Below are positions 1-6,088 of a stretch of DNA of 6,190 nt, one piece after another. Source of the stretch: an uncultured Eubacteriales bacterium (lineage in GTDB: Bacteria; Bacillota; Clostridia; Christensenellales; Aristaeellaceae); assembly GCA_900553295.1 (NCBI GenBank), contig USCR01000138.1, positions 1 through 6,190 on the forward strand. The letters are read 5' to 3'. The translations under genes and the position numbers were made by a program. The notes beneath the pieces were generated by a model. That model was not told the DNA's origin, did no database searches, and was given only the letters and a program-made list of their open reading frames with translations. The number at the start of each line of letters is the position of its first letter. Positions within the stretch are counted from its first letter, which is position 1.

Positions 1-91
1 GCTCCGGGTGAGCCCCGCTCTCCAGCGCCGCCCACCGGAAAAGACAGGTCTGCTCGATCTCCTCGCAGGGGCCTTGCATTGCTCTGGTCAT
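1..91 (-). CDS. Probable VRR-NUC domain nuclease, N-terminal fragment (runs off the left edge)
   Basis: Only the first 30 codons are present. The ATG overlaps the stop of the cysteine-rich gene upstream as ATGA and is preceded by AGGAGG, so the start is well supported. The visible protein contains EEIEQTCLFRWAALESG followed by HPE. This resembles the opening of stand-alone phage VRR-NUC proteins, where a Glu-Gln-x-x-Leu-Phe-x-Trp-Ala helix precedes the catalytic PD-(D/E)xK-like core. VRR-NUC proteins are small metal-dependent nucleases usually found beside phage helicase and replication genes. The catalytic residues lie outside the window, so the family call rests on the first helix alone. 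Being last in this overlapping series, it is probably co-translated with the 110-aa gene. The call is recognition by pattern, not by a search. Confidence 0.55.
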   Translation of the reverse strand, partial: MTRAMQGPCEEIEQTCLFRWAALESGAHPE

Positions 92-420
92 GGCGCGCTT
101 TCCTCCTTTGGTGCAAAATAGCTGCAATAATCATTTTCATTAACGTTTCTGCGGTTGCACGGCCCATATCGGCAGGTCAATGTTCCGGGCGCCCCGTACA
201 GTTGCGTCTGTCTTGACGGCTGCCTGCTGTGCCTGCACCTTTTGCACCTTCCTGTCTGCGTGGTCTGCACCAGCTGCCGCAGCTGCTCAAGGTCGTATTC
301 CTCGCCCAGGATGTTCTCAATGGCATTCAGCCTGCACCAGATATGACTGTAACCGAATTCGTTTTCCAGGTCGTTCTTCGCTTCGCACCACTGGCGTGCC
401 GTTGTCAGCCGCTTTCCCAT
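88..420 (-). CDS. Small cysteine-rich phage protein, possible zinc-binding (110 aa)
   Basis: A hypothetical 110-aa protein. The ATG at 420 follows GGGAGGAAAGTGC, a good ribosome site, and overlaps the 3' end of the 63-aa gene by 16 bases; its stop overlaps the next ATG. The N-terminal half is helical and polar (WCEAKNDLENEFGYSHIWCR). The C-terminal half has CKRC at residues 59-62, then Cys83, Cys88 and Cys99 in the ending DYCSYFAPK. A CxxC pair, a middle cysteine and a closing D-[FY]-C-S-[YF] pattern is common in small phage proteins of Gram-positive hosts thought to bind zinc, but no biochemical role is established that I know of. Its last codons (KEESAP) supply the ribosome site of the next gene. 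Sampled bases are near 47% GC, lower than the large genes. Function unknown. Confidence 0.8.
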   Translation of the reverse strand: MGKRLTTARQWCEAKNDLENEFGYSHIWCRLNAIENILGEEYDLEQLRQLVQTTQTGRCKRCRHSRQPSRQTQLYGAPGTLTCRYGPCNRRNVNENDYCSYFAPKEESAP

Positions 421-596
421 GCACTTTCCTCCCTGTCCTCCAAGCTGTGTCTTTCCACGCTTCCCTTCCCGGGGACCATCACCCCGGCAAGCCCCACCTG
501 CACCTCAAAGCAGATGGTCTCCCCGTCCTGGCCGTACACCTTCACCGGGATGCTTTCCACCTTCCGCAGCCTTTCCAGCAGCTCCCTGTCCTTCAA
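405..596 (-). CDS. Small hypothetical phage protein with TTG start (63 aa)
   Basis: I place the start at the TTG at 596-594, which is 10 bases after GGAGG and 5 bases after the stop of the 61-aa gene. The same frame stays open upstream to an ATG at 791, but that extension lies over the 61-aa gene and encodes low-complexity Gly/Pro/Ala sequence, so it is a shadow. The 63-aa product begins with a charged helix (KDRELLERLRKVES). A likely beta-strand segment follows (IPVKVYGQDGETICFEVQVG), then a polar acidic tail (EDREESAWESG). No cysteine motif, signal peptide or membrane segment is seen. I do not recognise the family. Its 3' end contains the ribosome site for the overlapping 110-aa gene, so the two are probably translationally coupled. 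Confidence 0.65.
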   Translation of the reverse strand: MKDRELLERLRKVESIPVKVYGQDGETICFEVQVGLAGVMVPGKGSVERHSLEDREESAWESG

Positions 597-601
597 GTCT
601 T

Positions 602-787
602 TTACTCCTCCACGTCTGACCCTGCGCCGATCTCCGCGCATACCGTCTCCCAGAAGTCCACTTTGCTCCGCAGCGCCTCCAGGTCCCTTTCCGGCGCTTT
701 TCTCCGCTCCGCCCGCGCCAGGTTGCCCCGGGTCACCTCCAGCGCCTTGCGTGCCCGCTCCCGGGCTGCCTGCATCTCCATCCTCAT
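602..787 (-). CDS. Small coiled-coil phage protein (61 aa)
   Basis: A 61-aa protein that is almost entirely charged helix: RERARKALEVTRGNLARAER followed by PERDLEALRSKVDFWETVCAEI. Spaced Leu/Ala positions with Arg/Glu between them indicate a coiled-coil hairpin, with a turn at about residues 34-37 (RKAP). This organisation (helix, ERR-x-A-P-E-R turn, LEALRxKVxFxETV helix) resembles short hypothetical proteins in early regions of Firmicutes phages; no function is known to me. The ATG at 787 overlaps the DUF5131 stop as ATGA, with GGAGG four bases upstream. In-frame ATGs at codons 3 and 5 are possible alternatives, and codon 3 would have better spacing. Its C-terminal DVEE codons hold the ribosome site for the 63-aa gene. 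Confidence 0.75.
   Translation of the reverse strand: MRMEMQAARERARKALEVTRGNLARAERRKAPERDLEALRSKVDFWETVCAEIGAGSDVEE
607..611 (-). promoter_or_regulatory. Shine-Dalgarno site that decides the TTG start of the 63-aa gene
   Basis: GGAGG on the minus strand, lying inside the last codons of the 61-aa gene (GTG GAG GAG TAA), ends 10 bases before the TTG at 596-594. No ATG or GTG with a comparable site lies in this frame nearby, which is why the non-ATG start is preferred. Confidence 0.6.
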
Positions 788-1569
788 TCATCCTCCCACG
801 GAAATTCCTGCCGGAAGTCGTCGCCCATCAACTCGCGCAGGCTCTTCTTCATAAAAACCGGCGTGCCGGTTTTCTCTGCGTTTTGCAGAATTTCCATGAT
901 CCAGTCTACTTTCGGGATCACCTTATCCTTTCGGTTTCCCGTTTCAGCGCCTATGATAATCCAATCTGTCTTTTCACAAGCCTGCTCCCCTGCACCGAGC
1001 GAATCATGGAAGGGCTTTAATATAGGCTCGATGCTCAAAAACGTGTTATGGCCCACGGAAAAGAAAAACTCCGTCTCCGGCGTCGTTGCCGTGCTTCCGA
1101 ACCACATGTTATCAGCGCCGTCGGGCAAGATGTCCTTTTCGGCCAACTCAATATATCGCGCCGGATTCTTCGTCAGGAACAGGTATCGGTGCTGCGGCGC
1201 AGCCTCGCACGCCTTAAACACCTCGTGAATCCATTCGTCCGGCACCCATTCGCCAAACAAATCCGCCATGCTGCATACAAAGATGGTGCGCTGCTTCTTC
1301 CAGTGTCGAGGTTCTTCCAGTTTATAGCGGTGTAATGTCGGTGCGAATGAAAAAGGGTATGCACACTTGTACCATCTGTTCCACTCACCATCATCATTGC
1401 GGTGCCTTACCATCTGCCGCACGTTAAACTCGTGCAATTTTTCGTCTGATGGATAGCCGCCAAATCTCTCCGCAATCCTCCGCGCATAGCAGTATGCACA
1501 ACCATGCAGGCATCCTGTGACCGGGTTCCATGTGCTGTTGCACCAGTCAATTTTCGTTTTCTTTCCCAT
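784..1569 (-). CDS. DUF5131 / phage Gp37-Gp68 family protein, radical-SAM-like (261 aa)
   Basis: The N-terminus KTKIDWCNSTWNPVTGC leads into CLHGCAYCYAR, giving Cys20, Cys24 and Cys27 in the CX3CX2C spacing that holds the [4Fe-4S] cluster of radical SAM enzymes. Other blocks I recognise from this family are VCSMADLFGEWVPDEWI (98-114), LFLTKNPARY (130-139), WFGSTATT (156-163), LSIEPIL (178-184), WIIIGAETG (203-211) and PVFMKKSL (237-244). The length is normal, so the gene looks intact. The family is widespread in phages and often annotated Gp37/Gp68; its substrate is not established, and a role in nucleic-acid chemistry is inferred. Cys10 sits where relatives often have Thr. The ATG at 1569 has an AAAGGA site and lies 29 bases after the helicase-methyltransferase stop. 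Sampled stretches are 43-52% GC against 60-68% in the gene upstream, suggesting separate acquisition. The usual partner TcmP is not in the window. Confidence 0.9.
   Translation of the reverse strand: MGKKTKIDWCNSTWNPVTGCLHGCAYCYARRIAERFGGYPSDEKLHEFNVRQMVRHRNDDGEWNRWYKCAYPFSFAPTLHRYKLEEPRHWKKQRTIFVCSMADLFGEWVPDEWIHEVFKACEAAPQHRYLFLTKNPARYIELAEKDILPDGADNMWFGSTATTPETEFFFSVGHNTFLSIEPILKPFHDSLGAGEQACEKTDWIIIGAETGNRKDKVIPKVDWIMEILQNAEKTGTPVFMKKSLRELMGDDFRQEFPWEDE
854..873 (-). other. Perfect inverted repeat, terminator-like, inside the DUF5131 gene
   Basis: On the minus strand AAAACCGGC and GCCGGTTTT are perfect 9-base arms separated by two bases, followed by a further T, giving a short GC stem and a run of five T. 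This has the form of an intrinsic terminator. However, it lies within the codons for the conserved segment TGTPVF, and four coupled genes follow it. It may be a coincidence of coding sequence or an attenuating hairpin. A realistic fold is an 8-bp stem with a tetraloop. Confidence 0.35.
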
Positions 1570-1581
1570 GTGTTTTCCTTT

Positions 1582-1602
1582 CTACTCCTGTCTGCTGTTC
1601 AT
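1582..1602 (-). pseudogene. Six-codon ORF (MNSRQE), possible stump of a displaced gene or leader peptide
   Basis: An ATG overlaps the stop of the helicase-methyltransferase as ATGA and is preceded at ideal spacing by GGAGGCGAA, lying within that gene's LLEAK codons. The frame closes with TAG after only six codons, and the DUF5131 ATG comes 12 bases later with its own weaker AGGA site. Every other large gene here hands over to its neighbour through such an overlap, so this looks like the original handover point. The rest of the original downstream gene would have been replaced by the lower-GC DUF5131 gene. A reinitiation leader is an alternative. Confidence 0.4.
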
Positions 1603-4151
1603 TTCGCCTCCAACAGGTCAAACAGCGTCGGCACATCCCGCTCCGCGTCCGCCTCCCGCAGATAGCCTAGCCCGTCACGGAAATAGTCCGCGTTCAGCTC
1701 CGTGCCAATGCCCTCCCGGCCCAGGCGCACCGCCTCCACCGGTACCGTCATTAGCCCGCCGAAGGGGTCGAATACCGTCTCGCCCGGCGCACTGTACCGG
1801 TTGATCAGCCTGTCCACGATGTCCAGCTGCAAGGGGCATACGTGCATCTGCCGCCCGTTGCGCACCTGTTCGCTGTTCAGGGTCCGCATGCGGTTCACGT
1901 CGTCCCATACCTCATCCGTCCAGCTCCCAGGCGCCACCACCATGAACGTGCTTGGCAGCTTGCCTTCCTTGTCCAGCTTCTCCGCCAGGGCCACGTGCTC
2001 GGCGTAGCTGTACACGGTATCTCGGCTGTACTGGCGGTACAGCTTTTGCAGCCTGTCCACCGGCGCGGCCATCAGCTCCGCCTTACTCACCAGCCGGTCC
2101 CCGCTGGATCGCCAGTAGGCGTGCGCGTCAATCTGCCATTGCGCCCGGGTGTAGTCCTCCTTGGACTTTGTGACCGGCACGTCCGCATAGGCTTTTTCCC
2201 GGCTGCTGGGCAGCTTGCGGAACAGCAGGATGTACTCCGGGCATCCCACGCCCATCTTTGTGCCGTCCTTGCACTGCTCCGTCCATCCCAGGCGGTACGT
2301 CTGGTTGTTCTCCCGAACCACGTCGGTGACCACGGTAATCATGCCCATGTACTGGAATCCGTGCTTCATATAGTGCGCGATGGTCAGCGCGTGGAAGGGT
2401 TCAATGGTGGGCATCCCTGTGCCCGTGGCGTTGCCGAAAAGCACCCGATCTTTCACATGGCAGGCGAATACCCGCCCGGGGCGCAGCACCCGCAAAAGGT
2501 TTGGCGCCAGAAAATCCATTTGCTGAAAGAATCGCTCCGTGTCCTCGTTATGGCCCAAATCGTTATAGCTGGGTGTATATTCGTAGTGATTCGAGAAGGG
2601 GATGCTGGTCACGATCAGGTCCACGCTGTCCGTCTCCATTTTCGCGGTTTCCTCGATGGTGTCCGCCAGCATCGCACGGAAATGGCTTCCCCGCACTTCC
2701 ATCCGCTCCACGCCGATGCTCCTTTCCATTTTTTCCATAATGGCCCGGTTGTTCAGCCCATAATGCCGCATCAGGCCGGCCATTTTGGCCTGCATGGCCT
2801 GGTGGTTTTCCCACTTGGCTTGCAGCGCCCGGAGAATCTCCACTTCGCTTTCCATGTAGATGATGTCAATGATGACCTTCTCCCCCTGCAAAAAGCGGTA
2901 AATGCGGTGGATAGCCTGAATAAAGTCATTGAATTCGTAGTCGATGCCCACAAAAATGGCCCGGTGGCAATGCCGCTGGAAATTGCACCCGCTGCCGCTG
3001 ATCTCCTTTTTCGTAGCCAGCAGCCGCGTCTCGCCCTCGGAAAAGGCGATGATCCGTTTTTCCCGCTCTTCAATGTCCAGGCTCCCGTACACCTCCACCG
3101 CCTGGGGCATTTGCCGCTTGATTTCCTTGCGCTCCTCCTCCAGGTCGTGCCACAGGATGAAGTGCGCCTCCGGGTCGCTGTCCACGATCTCCTTGGCCTT
3201 TGCTACCCGTGCCCGGATGGATTCACGCTTTTCCCTGGCCGCGTCCTGGAGGCTCAAGGCCGCGTCCCGCAGCAGCTTGACCTGCCCGTACTTGTCGCAC
3301 CCCGCCGTGCTGTTGTCCACGGAAAGTTCATGATACCTTACCTCCATGGGCGGCAGCGCATAGCCGCTGTCGTCATAGCCCAGGTCGGAAGGCCGCTGGA
3401 TGCACAGCGCCCAGGTGCTCACCCATAGCCAGAATTCTTCCGCCTTGTGCGGGTACAGCGTCAAATTGTTTGCCTTGGTGCTGTCCCGCTGAAAAAACCG
3501 CGTCAGCGCCTGGCCCGTGTCCATCACGTCCAGGTATCCCGCGTAGTGGATCAGCTCTTTATACCGGTTGGGGGATGGCGTGGCCGTGCTCACCAGCTTG
3601 TACCTCACGCCCCGGAACTTGTCCAGAAAGGTCTGGTAGGTCTTGCTCCCAAAGGAGCGCAGCACGCTGGCCTCGTCCAGGCTTGTGGCGGTGAATGCTT
3701 CCGGGTCCATGTCCCCGTCCCGCACCCGCTCGTAATTGGTCATCATCACCCGGCACGCGCCCGCCGTGCATCCGTCCTCCGCTGTCTCCTGTGCCTCCAC
3801 CCGGCGCATCACCTGCCGCGCTTCTTCCATGGTGCGCACGTATGCCGGCGCAGATGGCCAACCCAGCAGCCGCACCGCATCCCGGGCAAACTCCTGCCGC
3901 ACCCCCAGGGGCAGCACGATCAGCGCATAGCCGCTTTCATGGGCCACCGCCAGGCGGCAGAATTCCAGCTCTTGCACCGTTTTCCCAAGCCCGAAAGATT
4001 CAAACAGCGCCCGCTTGCCGCCCCGCAGCGCCCAGACCACCGCGTCCCGCTGGTGCGGTTTCAGCGCCGGGTTGACTTCTCCCGGGTCAATCTCCACGCC
4101 GCTCTCCGGCGCAATCACCATTTTGCTTTCCAGAAATTCCCGATAGTTCAT
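1599..4151 (-). CDS. SF2 helicase fused to N4/N6-type DNA methyltransferase (850 aa)
   Basis: Residues 1-460 form a superfamily 2 helicase: a Q-motif-like LKPHQRDAV (30-38), Walker A SFGLGKT (52-58), DEAS as DExx box (159-162) in the phage-typical context LDEASVLRSFGSKT, STATP motif III (188-192) and QAIHRIYRF motif VI (412-420). Residues 485-830 are a methyltransferase in beta-class order: motif IV as TSIPF (515-519), a long middle region that should recognise the target, then motif I FDPFGG (794-799) and GTELNADYF (816-824). The product should unwind or translocate on DNA using ATP and methylate exocyclic amino groups of adenine or cytosine. Phages use such enzymes against host restriction; that role is inferred. 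No nuclease domain is visible, unlike type III or ISP restriction enzymes. The start at 4151 overlaps the stop of the PAPS-reductase-like gene as ATGA with GGGAGG and GAGGA upstream. The gene is uninterrupted. Confidence 0.92.
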   Translation of the reverse strand: MNYREFLESKMVIAPESGVEIDPGEVNPALKPHQRDAVVWALRGGKRALFESFGLGKTVQELEFCRLAVAHESGYALIVLPLGVRQEFARDAVRLLGWPSAPAYVRTMEEARQVMRRVEAQETAEDGCTAGACRVMMTNYERVRDGDMDPEAFTATSLDEASVLRSFGSKTYQTFLDKFRGVRYKLVSTATPSPNRYKELIHYAGYLDVMDTGQALTRFFQRDSTKANNLTLYPHKAEEFWLWVSTWALCIQRPSDLGYDDSGYALPPMEVRYHELSVDNSTAGCDKYGQVKLLRDAALSLQDAAREKRESIRARVAKAKEIVDSDPEAHFILWHDLEEERKEIKRQMPQAVEVYGSLDIEEREKRIIAFSEGETRLLATKKEISGSGCNFQRHCHRAIFVGIDYEFNDFIQAIHRIYRFLQGEKVIIDIIYMESEVEILRALQAKWENHQAMQAKMAGLMRHYGLNNRAIMEKMERSIGVERMEVRGSHFRAMLADTIEETAKMETDSVDLIVTSIPFSNHYEYTPSYNDLGHNEDTERFFQQMDFLAPNLLRVLRPGRVFACHVKDRVLFGNATGTGMPTIEPFHALTIAHYMKHGFQYMGMITVVTDVVRENNQTYRLGWTEQCKDGTKMGVGCPEYILLFRKLPSSREKAYADVPVTKSKEDYTRAQWQIDAHAYWRSSGDRLVSKAELMAAPVDRLQKLYRQYSRDTVYSYAEHVALAEKLDKEGKLPSTFMVVAPGSWTDEVWDDVNRMRTLNSEQVRNGRQMHVCPLQLDIVDRLINRYSAPGETVFDPFGGLMTVPVEAVRLGREGIGTELNADYFRDGLGYLREADAERDVPTLFDLLEAK

Positions 4152-5443
4152 GCTTCCTCGTCCTCCCAGGCATCCGCGTCATATTCCCGGAAGGTGTCGT
4201 CCGCCAGGGTCAACCGGGAAACGGTGTCAAAGGCGCAGGGCCGCATCTCCATCACGTCCTCCACCGGCATCAGGTCCAGCAGGCTCATGGAGCCGTCCGC
4301 TCGGAATTGCCGCAGCGTCCGCAGCTGTTCCGCCATGCCCGCCCGCATCACCGCCTCCCATGCCTTGGGGTGCGTCCGCCGCAGCATGGCGATGCTGTTG
4401 TCCGCAAAGGCAATGCCCGTGGCGCATCCCATGCACCCGTTCCGGGCAATCCTGTGCTCCGTGCCGCGGCTGTCTTTGTAGCCCATGTCATACAGGGGAC
4501 TGTACGGCACCTGATACGCCTTGATGTACGCCCATACGTCCGCGTCTGTCCAGGTGGCCATGGGTGAGACGTGCCAAAATGGATCCGTGGGCGGCAGATG
4601 TTCCCGGTGGCTTTGGATGATGTACCCGCGGGTAATGAAGCTGATCTTCCGTGTCCGGCTCTCTGTGCCCATCAATCCCTTGAAAATCACGTCCACGTCA
4701 TGCTCCGCCTGCGCCCGCTCAGATGGCGCCTTTTTCAGCTCCTTGCAGCAGTGCTGGCTGATCTTCACATTCCGCAGCAAGCGGTAATATTCCAATAGCT
4801 CCGGGTTTTCGCTTTCCGACGCGGAAAAGCGCAGAAAGCAGTCAATATTGATCCGTCGGGCGTCCAGCTTGCTCTTGCTTTTCCCCAGCAGCGGGAACCC
4901 GTATTGATCGCAGCACCACCAGAAGCTCTTGCGCATGCCTTTACGCCATACCAGGTTTCGCCGCTGGAAGTCCTCCCACATCTCCGGCGTGGCCGCCTGC
5001 TCCAGCGCCCGGGTGCTTTTCAGCTTGCCGTCCTCCTTGAGCACTTCGCTCCCCCGGCCCGCCTGCACCAGCCATTCCAGCACTTCCTTTTGCGCCTGGT
5101 ATTTCAGCCCGTCCTCCTCCAGCTTGTCCGGCAGCGCCTCCACATAGCGCTCGCCCGCCAGTTCCTTTCCCATCTGCCGTGCAAAGCGCAGGCTTTCCGG
5201 GTACTCAATCCCCGTGTTCGCAAAGATCACCCAGGGCCGCAGTTCCGGGAAATGCCGCGTCATCAGGTGCAGCAGCACCGTGGAATCCTTCCCGCCGGAA
5301 AAGGCCACCGCCATTTGATGCTTCGACAGGCTGACCGCTTCCCGGATCACCGCCACCGCCCGCTCCACCTTCCTGTCCAGCGGCTCCTTCTCCAGGGCGT
5401 CAAATTCCTTGAAGCTCAGCGGCTTCCATGGCTCCATACTCAT
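4148..5443 (-). CDS. PAPS-reductase-family ATP pyrophosphatase (431 aa)
   Basis: This is an adenine nucleotide alpha-hydrolase-like protein. The PP-loop SGGKDS is at 49-54 after VAFSG, followed by VIFANTGIEYPESLRFA (72-88), CCKELKKAP (232-240), MGTESRTR (258-265) and NGCMGC (336-340). PP-loop enzymes adenylate a substrate and release pyrophosphate; in CysH and DndC this serves sulfur transfer. The Cys232-Cys233 pair and Cys337/Cys340 match the CC...CxxC arrangement that holds a [4Fe-4S] cluster in APS reductases, but the C-terminal catalytic ECGLH motif of true reductases is not visible. At 431 aa it is much longer than CysH (about 240), with an extra helical region at about 100-200 containing a further CC at 177-178. 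The substrate is probably not PAPS itself; DNA or tRNA modification is an inference. The ATG at 5443 is chosen because it lies in the ancestral ATGA junction; an ATG two codons later is also possible. Confidence 0.88.
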   Translation of the reverse strand: MSMEPWKPLSFKEFDALEKEPLDRKVERAVAVIREAVSLSKHQMAVAFSGGKDSTVLLHLMTRHFPELRPWVIFANTGIEYPESLRFARQMGKELAGERYVEALPDKLEEDGLKYQAQKEVLEWLVQAGRGSEVLKEDGKLKSTRALEQAATPEMWEDFQRRNLVWRKGMRKSFWWCCDQYGFPLLGKSKSKLDARRINIDCFLRFSASESENPELLEYYRLLRNVKISQHCCKELKKAPSERAQAEHDVDVIFKGLMGTESRTRKISFITRGYIIQSHREHLPPTDPFWHVSPMATWTDADVWAYIKAYQVPYSPLYDMGYKDSRGTEHRIARNGCMGCATGIAFADNSIAMLRRTHPKAWEAVMRAGMAEQLRTLRQFRADGSMSLLDLMPVEDVMEMRPCAFDTVSRLTLADDTFREYDADAWEDEEA

Positions 5444-5465
5444 GCCTCCTCCACCTCCCGGATGC
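5440..5465 (-). repeat. 26-bp direct repeat, copy B (before the PAPS-reductase-like gene)
   Basis: On the minus strand this starts with GCATCCGGGAGGTGGAGGA, identical over 19 bases to copy A at 6085-6110, then continues G-GC-A-TGA where copy A has A-GC-G-TGA (24/26 overall). It contains the ribosome site and ATG of the PAPS-reductase-like gene. Its first base is the last base of the TAG stop of the 207-aa gene. Read in the frame of the gene at the right edge it would spell IREVEEA-stop, but nothing translates that frame here now. Confidence 0.85.
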
Positions 5466-6088
5466 TATTCATTGCATTTCCCACCCCATTGTTCTGCCAT
5501 TGCCATTGCAATACCCGGAAAGGTTTTGCTTCTGTTTTTTTGATCCCGTTCTTTCCTTCCTTGAAATTTCCTATAGTTTCCATAACTGTCTTTACAGCCT
5601 CCATTCACGTATGGTTCGTGATATGACAGAACGTCTGTGGGCAATAGTGGCTGTAATCCTTTGAGCCATAAACATGTCCGTTTGCTGTATGGATGACCAA
5701 ACCAATATGGCTGTATTGCCTGGCTATATTGCGGCAACCCAATTATTCTCATTGGGGTGGGATTCTCAATACATATTTTCCGGCAATCCGCATTATAGAA
5801 TTTCATAAAAAACTCTTTTGCCTGCATTGCCTTTTCGTATCTTTGTTTCACTAATTCGCCATGTACCCTCATCCGTACAGCCCCGGATTTTGCCATGTAT
5901 GTACATGGCGGATGGGCAATGATCAAATCCCATCTGATTTTTAACAATTCAATTGCATTCACTTGTATATGCCATTCGGGATGTCCTCCAGAGCATGGTT
6001 GGATATCGCAGGAATACGCTTCATGACCAAGCACTCGGAAAGCCTTGCATACCTCCTGCGATTCCTCGCACGCTACCAGCACTTTCAC
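5465..6088 (-). CDS. Phage DNA cytosine methyltransferase-like protein (207 aa)
   Basis: It begins KVLVACEESQEVCKAFRVLG, followed by AYSCDIQPC (25-32), WDLIIAHPPCTYMAKSG (53-69), CIENP (106-110) and RSKTFPGIAMAMAEQWG (186-202). These blocks match a phage family usually annotated as DNA cytosine methyltransferase: PPC (60-62) resembles the catalytic motif IV and ENP (108-110) resembles the ENV motif VI. At about 200 aa it is far shorter than classical C5 methyltransferases, has no recognisable target recognition domain and lacks a clear FxGxG motif I, so activity and target are uncertain. The GTG start at 6088 overlaps the previous stop as GTGA and follows GGAGG; no nearby ATG preserves the conserved N-terminus. 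Hand-counted lines are 30-47% GC against 60-68% in the helicase gene. With the flanking direct repeats this marks it as an acquired cargo gene. Confidence 0.78.
   Translation of the reverse strand: MKVLVACEESQEVCKAFRVLGHEAYSCDIQPCSGGHPEWHIQVNAIELLKIRWDLIIAHPPCTYMAKSGAVRMRVHGELVKQRYEKAMQAKEFFMKFYNADCRKICIENPTPMRIIGLPQYSQAIQPYWFGHPYSKRTCLWLKGLQPLLPTDVLSYHEPYVNGGCKDSYGNYRKFQGRKERDQKNRSKTFPGIAMAMAEQWGGKCNE

Noticed and set aside
180..1020. Overlapping plus-strand frames (224 and 263 codons) over the small genes
   Set aside because: They are low-complexity Ser/Pro/Ala/Arg sequence opposite several well-supported, ribosome-site-linked minus-strand genes.
2772..2793. Inverted repeat CAGGCC...GGCCTG inside the helicase-methyltransferase gene
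   Set aside because: A short GC-rich arm pair within coding sequence with no T-run or position suggesting a regulatory role; expected by chance at this base composition.
1842..3428. Long plus-strand open frame of 528 codons opposite the helicase-methyltransferase
   Set aside because: It is antisense to a gene with clear helicase and methyltransferase motifs, is His/Pro/Val/Leu-rich with no recognisable domain, and is explained by the high GC of the minus-strand gene.
3447..4481. Plus-strand open frame of 344 codons spanning two minus-strand genes
   Set aside because: It covers the antisense of the helicase N-terminus and the PP-loop protein C-terminus, with Arg/His/Pro-rich composition and no motif; a GC-driven shadow.
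1599..5443. Complete restriction-modification, DISARM, BREX or Dnd/Ssp defence locus
   Set aside because: No restriction nuclease, PglZ, phospholipase-D, DndA/B/D/E or Ssp-type partner is visible; only the helicase-methyltransferase and a DndC-superfamily protein are present, so a named system cannot be claimed.
4904..5626. Plus-strand open frame of 240 codons
   Set aside because: It is antisense to the PP-loop gene and the end of the methyltransferase-like gene, and has no domain or plausible ribosome site.
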